64,000 bases of DNA from Burkholderiales bacterium. GTDB lineage: Bacteria; Pseudomonadota; Gammaproteobacteria; Burkholderiales; Burkholderiaceae_C. The notes under the pieces were generated by a model that was not told the DNA's origin, ran no database searches, and was given only the letters and a program-made list of their open reading frames with translations. Below are positions 55,534-64,000 of this stretch, piece by piece; within the stretch, counting starts at the first letter, position 1, and the number at the start of each line of letters is the position of its first letter. The stretch covers positions 62,001-126,000 of the forward strand of contig JACRNC010000023.1 of NCBI GenBank assembly GCA_016219375.1, in the 5' to 3' direction. Position numbers and translations under genes: made by a program.

Positions 55534-55670
55534 GCCTGACGCGGCGGCGATTGCGGTGGCCTGCGGTGGACGCAGAGCGCATCGGCTCTCGGTGCCTTTC
55601 AGCCCAAGCCCAAGCCCAAGCTGGCTGCCGTGACCTGCTGGGCTGTGGTGTGCGTGGCGTGGCGCCTTGC

Positions 55671-56762
55671 TCAGGTGCGCCAGACGCGGGGCCGCACGTC
55701 GGGCAGGGCCCACAGCCGGTGTCGCCAGGCGGCTCGGATGGCCTGGAGTGCGGGCCAGGCAGCCTCGGTGCGGTGGACGAGCAGGCGGGCGACGACCAGG
55801 CCGGGATGGGGAGAGGTAACGCCCCAGGGTGGCTGCGGCGGGGAGGCGCAGCCGGCAGTCGGGTGGTGAGCGTCCGTGCCGGTCGCGGATGCGGCGGGGC
55901 GTTGGCCGGCAAGCGGCGGCGTGCCGATCGCTGGCGAGCTGGCGGGTGAATGCGTGAGCGGGTGCGTGGGCAGGTGCGTGGAGGCGGGCGTGAGCGGGTG
56001 CGCGGGCGGATGTGCGAGGCGATGCGCCGGCAGATTCGCTGACAGAGGCGTGGAGAGATGCGTCGAGAGATGCGCGGACAGGGCGCTGCGCGCGTCCTCG
56101 GTCAGCGCCTCTGTCGCCTGGCTGCTCCATGCGGGCCGGGCGGCGCACCAGGCGGTCACCAGGACGCTGTGCCCGCGCCAGCCCAGCGGGCTGGCCAGCA
56201 GGCGGTGCGTCAGGCCAGCCTGCACTGGGTCCTCGAAGTCGAGTCGGGTCTGCTCCAGCCAGTGGGCCGGCCAGTCGATCTGCTGCTCGAAGCAGCCGCT
56301 GCGCAGCGGCTGGCCCGATGCGGGCAGGCCCAGCGCCAGGATGTCCCAGCCGATCATCGACGCGCCGTCGGCCAGGCTCAGCTGCAGCGTGTTGCGGGCG
56401 CGGCAGCCGTCGTGCACCAGGGTTTCCAGCGGCAGCCATTCCAGCCGCGCATCGGCATCAACGCGCAGGCGTGCGGACTGCGTGGCCAGAGGGCCGGCGC
56501 TGCGATAGAAGCGCGTGGCGCCGGGTGTGGTGATCAGGGCATGGGCGCCGGCCTGCACATCGACGTCGATGTGCAGCTCGTCGCCGCCGACGATGCCGCC
56601 GGGCGGGTGGACGAGGACGTGGTGGCAGATGCCGGGCGATTCGGGGTAGAGCGCCTGCAGCACGCGCAGCGGGCCGTCATGGCGATCATGGGCGACGGTG
56701 CGCGGGCCCGCGGCCCCTTGGGCGCTGCGGTATTGCAGGTGGAGATGGCCAAGCCAGGACAT
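55671..56762 (-). CDS. ureD: urease accessory protein UreD with a His-rich insertion
   Basis: A 363-residue urease nickel-assembly protein. The family part begins LHLQYRSAQG and has HDGPLRVLQALYPES, VHPPGGIVGGDELHIDV, HALITTPGATRFYRS, WLPLETLVHDGCRARN and WDILALGLPASG. The C-terminal block is VVARLLVHRTEAAWPALQAIRAAWR. UreD is normally about 270-290 residues. The surplus is a tract at about 225-310 that is rich in His, Pro, Thr and Leu and encoded by a 12-bp tandem repeat. I start at ATG 56762; a GTG at 56819 would add 19 residues. No other urease gene is in the window. Confidence 0.88.
   Translation of the reverse strand: MSWLGHLHLQYRSAQGAAGPRTVAHDRHDGPLRVLQALYPESPGICHHVLVHPPGGIVGGDELHIDVDVQAGAHALITTPGATRFYRSAGPLATQSARLRVDADARLEWLPLETLVHDGCRARNTLQLSLADGASMIGWDILALGLPASGQPLRSGCFEQQIDWPAHWLEQTRLDFEDPVQAGLTHRLLASPLGWRGHSVLVTAWCAARPAWSSQATEALTEDARSALSAHLSTHLSTPLSANLPAHRLAHPPAHPLTPASTHLPTHPLTHSPASSPAIGTPPLAGQRPAASATGTDAHHPTAGCASPPQPPWGVTSPHPGLVVARLLVHRTEAAWPALQAIRAAWRHRLWALPDVRPRVWRT
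55952..56083. repeat. 12-bp minisatellite inside ureD
   Basis: Eleven consecutive 12-base units, imperfect, with consensus near GCGTGNGCGGGT on the plus strand. The first and fourth units are identical and others differ at several places. Twelve bases are four codons, so copy changes keep the ureD frame. The minus-strand product is repeats of a His-Pro-Leu-Thr type. Confidence 0.85.
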
Positions 56763-57064
56763 CGGCAGGCGGCGGCCGGTGCGGGCCGGGCAGGAAGGGG
56801 TGGAGCCCGCCAGTATCACGCGGGCAGCGAGTCACCCGAGTGGCGCGCTGGCCGTGCGCACGCCGTGCGTGGCCCGATACGCGCATGGGGCAGGCAACGG
56901 TCAAGGTGGCGAAGCGCGCGATGGCCGGGCGACGGGCAGGGAAAGGCCTCCAGGGCGATTGACTGGACGGCCGCAGGGCACAGCGACGGTCGAGCAACGG
57001 GCACCGGGGAGGGTGGCCGTGCGCGGCACGATACCGGCGCGGCGGCCGCCTGGGGCACAGCGGC
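56763..57064. other. gap between ureD and the ABC permease gene
   Basis: These 302 bases hold no frame with family similarity. There are short GC palindromes (GGCGGCCGCC at 57041) but no terminator with a U-run and no evident promoter. ureD may be transcribed from here or by read-through. Confidence 0.4.
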
Positions 57065-57825
57065 TCAGGCGTGCGCGCCGCGATGGGCCCAGCCGGTGGT
57101 GCGCTTCTCCACCAGCGAGAAGAGCTCGTACATCAGCATGGCCATCGCGCCGATGACCACCAGCCCGCCGAAGGCCAGGCCCATCTGCATGGCCGAGCCG
57201 GCGGAGACCAGCAGGTAGCCGATGCCCTCGTTGGCGGCGGTCATCTCCGACACCGTGGTGCCGACGAAGGCCAGCGTGATGGCCACCTTGAGCGAGGCGA
57301 AGAAGTAGGGCAGGCTGCGCGGCAGCCCAACCTTGATCAGCACGTCCAGCCGGCGTGCGCCCAGCACGCGCAGCACGTCCTCCAGCTCCGGCTCCAGCGT
57401 GGCGAGACCCGTGGCGATGTTGACCATGATGGGGAAGAAGGAGATGAGGAAGGCCGTGAGGATGGCCGGCCCCGCGCCGATGCCCAGCCACACCACCAGG
57501 ATGGGCACGAAGGCCGCCTTGGGCAGGGCGTTGAAGGCGGTCATCACCGGGTAGAGCGCGGCATAGGCCAGCCGGGATGAGCCGATGATGAAGCCCAGGA
57601 TCACGCCGACGGCGATGGACAGGCCGAAGCCCACCATCGTCACCCAGAAGGTGCGCCAGGCATGGCGGGCGATCTCGCCGCGGAACTCGACCAGCTGCTC
57701 GCCGATGCGCGCGGGGCTGGGGAAGATGAACTCCGACACGTTGCCCAGCGAGCACACGGCCTGCCACAGCAGCACCAGGCCGACCAGCAGCACCCACGGC
57801 GCCCAGCGTTGAAGTTGACGATCGT

Positions 57826-57829
<4 letters not shown>
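57065..57829 (-). CDS. ABC transporter permease (NMT1/nitrate-sulfonate type)
   Basis: A 254-residue inner-membrane permease of the BPD_transp_1 family with about six transmembrane segments. The coupling-helix region is LRVLGARRLDVLIKVGLPRSLPYFF, core LGARRLDVLIKVGLP, with the EAA-type Gly. VGTTVSEMTAANEGIGYLL is typical of SsuC/TauC relatives. Start ATG 57829 overlaps the ATPase stop by four bases. It forms one importer with the next two genes; the substrate may be a purine catabolite given the neighbours, but the sequence does not say. Confidence 0.9.
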
Positions 57830-58653
<824 letters not shown>

Positions 58654-58669
58654 GCAAGGCCTCAGCGCA

Positions 58670-59770
58670 TCACTTGGCGAAGATGTTGCGCTCGGCCGCG
58701 GGCGGCAGGAAGCTGGCATCGAACACCGTGGCCGCATCGATGCGGCCCTTGGTGGCATAGGCATCGGCCACTTGCGAGGCCATCAGCGCCAGGCGCGGGC
58801 CCTTGACCTCGCCGAAGCCCTCGATGCGCGCGTCCGCCGTGGCCACCGACGACTGGATGGCCAGGCGCAGGCGGCGCTCCTCCAGCTCGGTGTTGATGAT
58901 GCCGTCGCGCTCCTTGACGTAGGCGATCGCCGCCTTGGGGTCGGCGATGACGTCCTTGGCGCCGCGGGTGAAGGCCTTCAGGAAGGCGCGCACGGCCTGA
59001 GGGTTCTTCTTGAGGAAGGACTCGGAGGTGATGATGGCGTTGCCGTAGAGCTTGACGCCGTACTGCGGGTAGGACATCACCACGATGTCCTGCGGCTTGA
59101 TGCCGCGCGCCTCCAGATTGAGCAGCGAGGTGAAGTAGAAGCCGGTGATGGCATCCACGTCGCCGCGGGCCAGCATGGTCTCGCGCAGCGGCGGGTCCAT
59201 GCTCACCCAGCTCACGTTGCCCACCTTGTTGGCCTTGGCAAAGACCGGCCAGCCGCGGCGGCCGGCATCGAACACCGGGGCGCCGAGCTTCTTGCCGGCC
59301 AGGTCGGCGGGCTTGGTGATGCCGCTCTTCTTGAGCGCGAAGACGGCCGCCGGCGTGTTGTTGTAGACCATCATCACCGCCACCGGCTTGTTGGGCGCAT
59401 CCGGGTTGTTGGCGCGGAACTCCATCAGCGCGGCCAGGTCGGCAAAGCCCATGTCATAGGCGCCGGAGGCCACGCGGTTGACCGCATTGCCCGAGCCGTT
59501 TCCGGCGTCCACGGCCACATCGACGCCGGCCTGCTTGAAGTAGCCCTTGGCCTGGGGCAGCAGGAAGAAGGCGGCGGGGCCTTCGAAGCGCCAGTCGAGC
59601 TGGAACTTGATCGGCGTGATGGCCTGGGCCTGGGCCCGGGCAGGCTGGGGCAGGGCGGCGAGGGCAGCGGCGGCAAGCGCCGTGGCAGCGCAGGCCAGGG
59701 CCGCGCGGCGACCGATGCGGGCGGTGAGGGCAGTGAGGGGCGAAGCTTGAGCGAAGGCAGCAGAGGTCAT
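58670..59770 (-). CDS. ABC transporter substrate-binding protein (NMT1/THI5-like)
   Basis: A 366-residue periplasmic protein. The signal sequence has a twin-Arg (RIGRRAALACAATALAAAAL) and ends near ARAQA, so Sec or Tat export is possible. The mature part opens KFQLDWRFEGPAAFFLLPQAKGYF, of which QLDWRFEGPAAFFLLPQAKG is the NMT1 landmark. SGAYDMGFADLAALMEF follows. NMT1 proteins bind nitrate, sulfonates or thiamin-pyrimidine precursors; the closest physiological hint here is the purine-degradation cluster. First gene of the importer. Confidence 0.9.
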   Translation of the reverse strand: MTSAAFAQASPLTALTARIGRRAALACAATALAAAALAALPQPARAQAQAITPIKFQLDWRFEGPAAFFLLPQAKGYFKQAGVDVAVDAGNGSGNAVNRVASGAYDMGFADLAALMEFRANNPDAPNKPVAVMMVYNNTPAAVFALKKSGITKPADLAGKKLGAPVFDAGRRGWPVFAKANKVGNVSWVSMDPPLRETMLARGDVDAITGFYFTSLLNLEARGIKPQDIVVMSYPQYGVKLYGNAIITSESFLKKNPQAVRAFLKAFTRGAKDVIADPKAAIAYVKERDGIINTELEERRLRLAIQSSVATADARIEGFGEVKGPRLALMASQVADAYATKGRIDAATVFDASFLPPAAERNIFAK

Positions 59771-59919
59771 GACGCAGGTGCAGGGGTTGACGAAGAGAGG
59801 TCAGCAAGATCCATGCACGCCGCGCCGTCCCTCATGCAGGCGATGGGCATCGGCATGCGCTGCGCGTGACGGCCTTCACGGTGGGCGGCATGCGGGCAGC
59901 GCGGCATCGCGATGGCCGA

Positions 59920-61182
59920 TCAGGCGGCGGCGCTCAGCACGTCGAAGAGCGTGCGCGCCACGACCTTGGTCGCGCGGCGCAGGTCCTCCAGCACCAGCCG
60001 CTCGTCCGCGCGCTTGGCATGCGACTCCAGCACGGTGCGCGGCCCGGCGCCATAGAGCACCACGGGGATGCCGCGCTCGCCATAGAGGCGCGCATCGGTG
60101 TAGAGCGGCGTGCCGCTCACCGGGATCTCTTCGCCGAAGACGGCCGTGCCATGCCGCTGCAGCGCGGCCACCAGCGGCGCATTGCCTGGCAGCGGCTGGA
60201 GCGAGCGGGCCAGCAGCAGGCGCCGGGTCTCGATGCGCACCTCGGGCAGGCGCTCGGCCACCTCGCGGATCACGCGCAGCAGATCGGCCTCGACCTGCGC
60301 CGGGTCTTCTTCCGGGATCATGCGGCGGTCGAGCTTCATCACCACCTTGCCGGGCACCACATTGGTGTTGGTGCCGCCCTCGATGCGGCCGATGTTCAGA
60401 TACGGGTGCGTGATGCCGGGCACGGACGAGCGCAGGCTCTGGTACTTGATGTTCTGCGCATACAGAGCCTGCATCAGCGCCACGGCCGCCTGCAGGGCAT
60501 CCACGCCGGTGTGCGGGATGGCCGCATGGGCCATGCGGCCGTGCACGGTCACCTCCATCTGCAGGCAGCCGTTGTGCGCGGTGACCACCTGGTAGCTGAA
60601 GCCGGGGCCGATGACCAGGTCCGGCTTCGTCAGGCCTTGCTGCAGCAGCCAGCCCGGGCCGAGCTCGCCGCCGAACTCCTCGTCATAGGTGAAGTGCAGC
60701 TCCACCGTGCCGGCCAGCGCCGCGCCTTGCGCGGCCAGCGCCTCCAGCGCGCGCGTGGCGAAGGTGAAGGTGGCGAAGTCGCTCTTGCTGACCGCGGCGG
60801 CGCGGCCGTAGAGGCAGCCGCCGTCCACCTCGCCGCCGTAGGGGTCGTGCGTCCAACCTTCGCCGGGCGGCACCACGTCGCCGTGGCTGTTGAGCGCGAT
60901 GGTCTTGCCCGGTGCACCGGGTGTGCCGAGCGCGCGGCGCACGATCAGGTTGGTGATGCTCTGCATGCCCTGGGCCTGCACCTGATCGGCGGGCACCGCA
61001 TGGCGCTCGGCCGCATAGCCGAAGGCGGCCAGCAGCTCGGCCGTGCGCTCGGCATGCGGGGCGTTGTGGCCCGGCGGCGTGTCGGTGGGCACGCGCACCA
61101 GCTCCTGCAGGAAGCGCACTTCCTCGTCGAAGTGGGTGTCGATCCAGGCGTCGAGTGCGGCGTAGCGCTCAGCAAGGTTCAT
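59920..61182 (-). CDS. M20-family peptidase/deacylase with altered metal site
   Basis: A 420-residue protein of the ArgE/DapE/M20 fold. Kept: the first ligand pair LNSHGDVVPPGEGW, the base pair TYDEEFGGELG and the C-terminal His in ESHAKRADERL. Changed: where family members have YGRGxxDMKGG with the metal-bridging Asp, this one reads YGRAAAVSKSDF; where they have the ligand Glu/Asp of the xEPT motif it reads VIGPGFSYQ. It may act on an unusual substrate, or bind rather than cleave. It overlaps the UraD-AllC stop as ATGA, so it belongs to the purine-degradation operon. Confidence 0.8.
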   Translation of the reverse strand: MNLAERYAALDAWIDTHFDEEVRFLQELVRVPTDTPPGHNAPHAERTAELLAAFGYAAERHAVPADQVQAQGMQSITNLIVRRALGTPGAPGKTIALNSHGDVVPPGEGWTHDPYGGEVDGGCLYGRAAAVSKSDFATFTFATRALEALAAQGAALAGTVELHFTYDEEFGGELGPGWLLQQGLTKPDLVIGPGFSYQVVTAHNGCLQMEVTVHGRMAHAAIPHTGVDALQAAVALMQALYAQNIKYQSLRSSVPGITHPYLNIGRIEGGTNTNVVPGKVVMKLDRRMIPEEDPAQVEADLLRVIREVAERLPEVRIETRRLLLARSLQPLPGNAPLVAALQRHGTAVFGEEIPVSGTPLYTDARLYGERGIPVVLYGAGPRTVLESHAKRADERLVLEDLRRATKVVARTLFDVLSAAA

Positions 61183-62969
61183 CGGATGTCCTCGTCGATC
61201 AGGTCCAGCCAGCGCAGGAAGGCCTCGACCGCGAGCTGCGCGTCGTCGTCGGTCACCGTCTCCAGCGGGTTGTGGCTGATGCCGTCGTTGCCGCCGCGCA
61301 CGAAGAGCATGGCCTGCGGCATGGCCTGGTGCAGCTTCATCGCGTCATGGCCGGCGCCGCTGGGCAGGCGCAGCACCGGCAGGCCCAGGTCGGCCACGGC
61401 CTGCTCCCAGCGCTGCTGCAGCGTGTGCGCGCTGGGCGCAGCAGCCGCGCGCAGGGTCTCGGTGATGTGGTGCTGCAGGCCGCGGCGATCGCAGATGTCG
61501 GCCAGGGCCAGCAGCAGGTCATCGGCCAGGCGGTCGCGCTGCGCGTCGCTGGGCGCGCGCACGTCCAGCGAGAAGTCGCAGCGGCCAGGCACCACGTTGA
61601 TGGAGCCGCCCGGCACGGCAAGCTGGCCGATCGTGGCCACCGAGTCGCCGTCCTGCGCCGCACGCCGCTCCACTTGCAGCGCCCATTCGGCCACCGCGCA
61701 GGCGGCGTCGCGGCGGCGGCTCATGGGCGTGGTGCCGGCATGCGAGGCCACGCCCTGCACCTGGCCGATGAAGCGCCGGCTGCCGTTGATGGACGTGACC
61801 ACGCCCAGCGGCAGGCCCGCCTGGGCCAGCACCGGGCCCTGCTCGATGTGCACCTCGACGAAGCCCAGGTACTGCGCCGGGTCGCGTCGCAGCGCGGCGA
61901 TGGCCTCCATCGTGGCCGGCAGGCCGGCGTGCTGCATGGCCTGGCGCAGCGTGATGCCGGCTGCGTCGAGCTGATCCAGCCAGGCGGGATCGAAGCCGCC
62001 CACCAGCGCGCTGGAGCCGAGGAAGGTGGCGGCAAAGCGCTGGCCTTCTTCTTCTGCAAAAGCCACCAGCTCGATGCTGCGGTTCAGGCGTGCGCCACTG
62101 GTGCTCAGCTCGCGCACCGCAGCCATTACGGTGAAGATGCCCAGCCGCCCGTCATGCCGGCCGGCGTTGCGCACCGTGTCGTAGTGCGAGCCGGTAAGCA
62201 GCGCGGGCGCATCGGGCTGCGTGCCCTCGTAGCGGGCCACCACGTTGCCCACCGCGTCGAGGTGCACCTCGTCGAAGCCGCAGTCGCGCATCCACTGCAT
62301 CAGCTGCGCCGCGCAGGCGCGGTGGGCGTCGGTCAGGTAGGTGACGGTCAGCTCGCCGCGCTCGGACCAGGGCGGCTCGCTGTGCGCGGCCAGCTCGTCA
62401 GCCCACTGCAGCACCTGGCGGCCGAGCAGCGGCTGCTGGTCGAAGCGGTCGGCCAGGCGGATCTCGGCGATGCGGTGGATGTTGCGCAGGCACTCCTGCA
62501 GCTCGGCATCCGGATGGGCCTGCAGCCGGCGCTGGAAGGTGGCGATGATCTCCGCACGAGCCAGGCCCAGCGAGCGCGGCCCGCGTACGGCCAGGATGAA
62601 GGGCCAGCCGAAGCGGGCGTTGTAGTCGGCATTGAGCTGCTGCAGCGTGGCGAACTCCTGCGGGCTGCAGTGGGTCAGGCCCGCGCGGCTTTGCTCATCG
62701 GTGGACTCGGCCGTCAGGCTGCCGGCGATGGCGACCTTGCCGGCCAGCTCGGGGTGGGCGCGGATCAGGCCCAGCTGCTCCTCGCGCGTGGCCGTCTGCA
62801 CCACGTGCACCAGCGCCTGCCGGAGCTGGGCCAGGGTGTGGAAGGGCCGGTGCGACGCGGCACGCTCGGCGATCCACGGCGAGTGCTCGTAGATGCCGTG
62901 CAGCAGCCGCACGAAGCCGGCGGTGTCGGCTGCGTTCAGCTCGGTGAGGGTCAGGGAGGCCATGCTCAT
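61179..62969 (-). CDS. fused OHCU decarboxylase-allantoate amidohydrolase
   Basis: A 596-residue two-domain enzyme. Residues about 8-175 are UraD, the decarboxylase of 2-oxo-4-hydroxy-4-carboxy-5-ureidoimidazoline (SPWIAERA, catalytic His in RAHPELAGK, Glu in TDEQSRAGL, NADYNARFGWPFILAVRG). Residues about 185-596 are an M20 allantoate amidohydrolase with all ligands: GSHYDTVRNAGRHDGRLG, FAEEEGQRF, VEVHIEQGPVL and GISHNPLE. One protein thus carries two steps of urate degradation. Its start overlaps the puuE stop and its stop the M20 start. Confidence 0.93.
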   Translation of the reverse strand: MSMASLTLTELNAADTAGFVRLLHGIYEHSPWIAERAASHRPFHTLAQLRQALVHVVQTATREEQLGLIRAHPELAGKVAIAGSLTAESTDEQSRAGLTHCSPQEFATLQQLNADYNARFGWPFILAVRGPRSLGLARAEIIATFQRRLQAHPDAELQECLRNIHRIAEIRLADRFDQQPLLGRQVLQWADELAAHSEPPWSERGELTVTYLTDAHRACAAQLMQWMRDCGFDEVHLDAVGNVVARYEGTQPDAPALLTGSHYDTVRNAGRHDGRLGIFTVMAAVRELSTSGARLNRSIELVAFAEEEGQRFAATFLGSSALVGGFDPAWLDQLDAAGITLRQAMQHAGLPATMEAIAALRRDPAQYLGFVEVHIEQGPVLAQAGLPLGVVTSINGSRRFIGQVQGVASHAGTTPMSRRRDAACAVAEWALQVERRAAQDGDSVATIGQLAVPGGSINVVPGRCDFSLDVRAPSDAQRDRLADDLLLALADICDRRGLQHHITETLRAAAAPSAHTLQQRWEQAVADLGLPVLRLPSGAGHDAMKLHQAMPQAMLFVRGGNDGISHNPLETVTDDDAQLAVEAFLRWLDLIDEDIR

Positions 62970-63928
62970 GCGGCGGCTCCGTCAGCAAAGGGATGCACGG
63001 CCTTCCAGTGCCGCGCGATGTCGATGCGCCGGCAGATCCACACGCGGTCGTGCTGCTGGATGTGGTCCAGCAGACGCTGCAGCGCCTTGAAGCGCCCCGG
63101 CCGGCCGATCAGGCGGCAGTGCAGGCCGATGCTCATCATGCGCGGCGTGTGCTGCCCCTCCGCCCACAGCACGTCGAAGGTGTCGCGCAGGTAGGTGAAG
63201 AAGTCCTCGCCCGTGGCCAGGCCCATCGGCGGGGCGCAGCGCATGTCGTTGGCATCCAGGGTGTAGGGCACCACCAGGTGCGGCACGGTGGCGCCGTCGC
63301 TGCGCCTCACGGGCATCCAGAAGGGCAGGTCGTCGCCGTAGTAGTCGCTGTCGTACTCGAAGCCGCCGTGGTCCACCACCAGGCGACGGGTGTTGGGGCT
63401 GTCGCGGCCGGTGTACCAGCCCACGCCGTGGTCGCTGCCCGGGCTGTCCGGGCTGCGGGGGCCGCAGAGCTGCTCGAAGATGCGCAGGGCCTCAGCCATG
63501 TGCGCGCGCTCGGTGGCCTCGTCGATGTGCTGGTAGTGGATCCAGCGCAGGCCGTGGCAGGCGATCTCGTGGCCGCCTTGGATGAATGCCCGCACCACCT
63601 CGGGGTGACGCTGCAGGGCCATCGCCACGCCGAAGACGGTCAGCGGCAGGCCGCGGCGCTCGAACTCATCCAGGATGCGCCACACGCCCACGCGCGAGCC
63701 GTATTCGTAGATCGACTCCATGCTCAGGTGCCGCGCCGCGAAGCTGGCCGGGCTGAACATCTCGGAGAGGAACTGCTCGCTGCCCGCATCGCCGTGCAGC
63801 ACGCTCATCTCGCCGCCCTCTTCATAGTTGAGGACGAACTGCACGGCCACGCGGGCATCGCCGGGCCACTGCGCCTGCGGCGGGTTGCGGCCGTAGCCGA
63901 TGAGGTCGCGGGGGTAGGGCGTGGGCAT
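62966..63928 (-). CDS. puuE: allantoinase, PuuE type
   Basis: A 320-residue protein of the polysaccharide-deacetylase fold that hydrolyses allantoin to allantoate without a metal, unlike AllB. Family marks are RDLIGYGRNPPQAQWPGDARVAVQFVLNYEEGGE (piece IGYGRNPPQAQWPGDARVAV), MESIYEYGSRVGVWRIL, EIACHGLRWIHYQ and GWYTGRDSPNTRRLV. It is the first visible gene of the purine operon and overlaps the UraD-AllC gene by four bases. Confidence 0.94.
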   Translation of the reverse strand: MPTPYPRDLIGYGRNPPQAQWPGDARVAVQFVLNYEEGGEMSVLHGDAGSEQFLSEMFSPASFAARHLSMESIYEYGSRVGVWRILDEFERRGLPLTVFGVAMALQRHPEVVRAFIQGGHEIACHGLRWIHYQHIDEATERAHMAEALRIFEQLCGPRSPDSPGSDHGVGWYTGRDSPNTRRLVVDHGGFEYDSDYYGDDLPFWMPVRRSDGATVPHLVVPYTLDANDMRCAPPMGLATGEDFFTYLRDTFDVLWAEGQHTPRMMSIGLHCRLIGRPGRFKALQRLLDHIQQHDRVWICRRIDIARHWKAVHPFADGAAA

Positions 63929-63954
63929 GGTGTTGACGGAGCGTGATGCGGTGG

Positions 63955-64000
63955 TCAGGCGGCGCGCTTGGGGCGCCGTGCGGATGCGGCCGCCGCGCGC
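63955..64000 (-). CDS. possible C-terminal end of an upstream gene (partial)
   Basis: On the minus strand the frame entering from the window edge reads RAAAASARRPKRAA and ends at TGA 63955-63957, 26 bases before the puuE start. Such basic Ala/Arg/Lys tails are common at the ends of proteins in GC-rich bacteria. With about 14 residues I cannot tell the protein, or even be sure it is coding. Confidence 0.3.
   Translation of the reverse strand, partial: RAAAASARRPKRAA

Noticed and set aside
55603-55620. CCCAAG triplication as a CRISPR-like or regulatory repeat
   Set aside because: Three 6-base units are too short for either and occur by chance or slippage.

Overview
The window is GC-rich, densely coded chromosomal DNA from a betaproteobacterium, most likely of the order Burkholderiales in the Rubrivivax/Leptothrix/Ideonella neighbourhood. 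This rests on gene order (RNase II-TonB-aroE-mtgA; rubredoxin-pilGHIJL; pyrR-pyrB-pyrC'-plsC; lptM-lysA next to cyaY, mrcA and pilMNOPQ-aroK), on two Burkholderiales-type porins whose mature ends begin QSS[VL]TIYG, and on a PEP-CTERM protein. I saw no phage, insertion sequence, CRISPR array, rRNA or tRNA. Family assignments come from reading the proteins; no searches were run.

Layout. 1-4.8 kb: the end of an alpha/beta hydrolase gene and trhO (tRNA hydroxylation), divergent from dnaE. 4.8-9.7 kb: mtgA, aroE, a TonB-like gene and an RNase II-family gene on the minus strand, mostly overlapping by ATGA. 9.8-19 kb: a PEP-CTERM protein, the esterase YqiA, a DUF454 membrane protein, the murein-recycling ligase Mpl, a DUF1501/DUF1800 pair, hemL and a ThiD-like kinase. 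19.3-32 kb, plus strand: rubredoxin, then the type IV pilus Chp chemosensory operon (pilG, pilH, pilI, pilJ, a 2345-residue pilL/chpA) and a diguanylate cyclase. 32-38.6 kb: photolyase, then yqgE-ruvX-pyrR-pyrB-SPFH gene-pyrC'. 38.6-39.7 kb: a gene-free stretch holding two inverted copies of a structured repeat. 39.7-46.9 kb: a PlsC acyltransferase, ruvB, two porins, lysA, lptM, cyaY. 47-55.5 kb: mrcA, the pilMNOPQ pilus-assembly operon, aroK. 55.7-64 kb, minus strand: ureD, a three-gene NMT1-type ABC importer and purine-degradation genes (M20 peptidase, UraD-AllC fusion, allantoinase PuuE).

How the parts work together. The two pil loci supply the secretin and inner-membrane alignment complex (PilMNOPQ) and the signalling array that controls twitching (PilGHIJL), with a c-di-GMP synthase directly behind PilL. 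The pyr locus makes aspartate carbamoyltransferase and its catalytically dead dihydroorotase partner. The last 8 kb looks like a nitrogen-salvage unit running from allantoin through allantoate to ureidoglycolate, with an importer and a urease accessory protein.

Most unusual: (i) the inverted pair of about 235-bp repeats at 38.7 and 39.3 kb, whose terminal arms and internal stems differ between copies yet stay paired within each copy; (ii) a 12-bp minisatellite in ureD that encodes a His-rich tract; (iii) a palindromic GC-rich repeat carried in frame inside mpl; (iv) a recurring -10 box placed so close to the ATG of several genes that leaderless transcripts are predicted; (v) an M20 peptidase that seems to lack two metal ligands.
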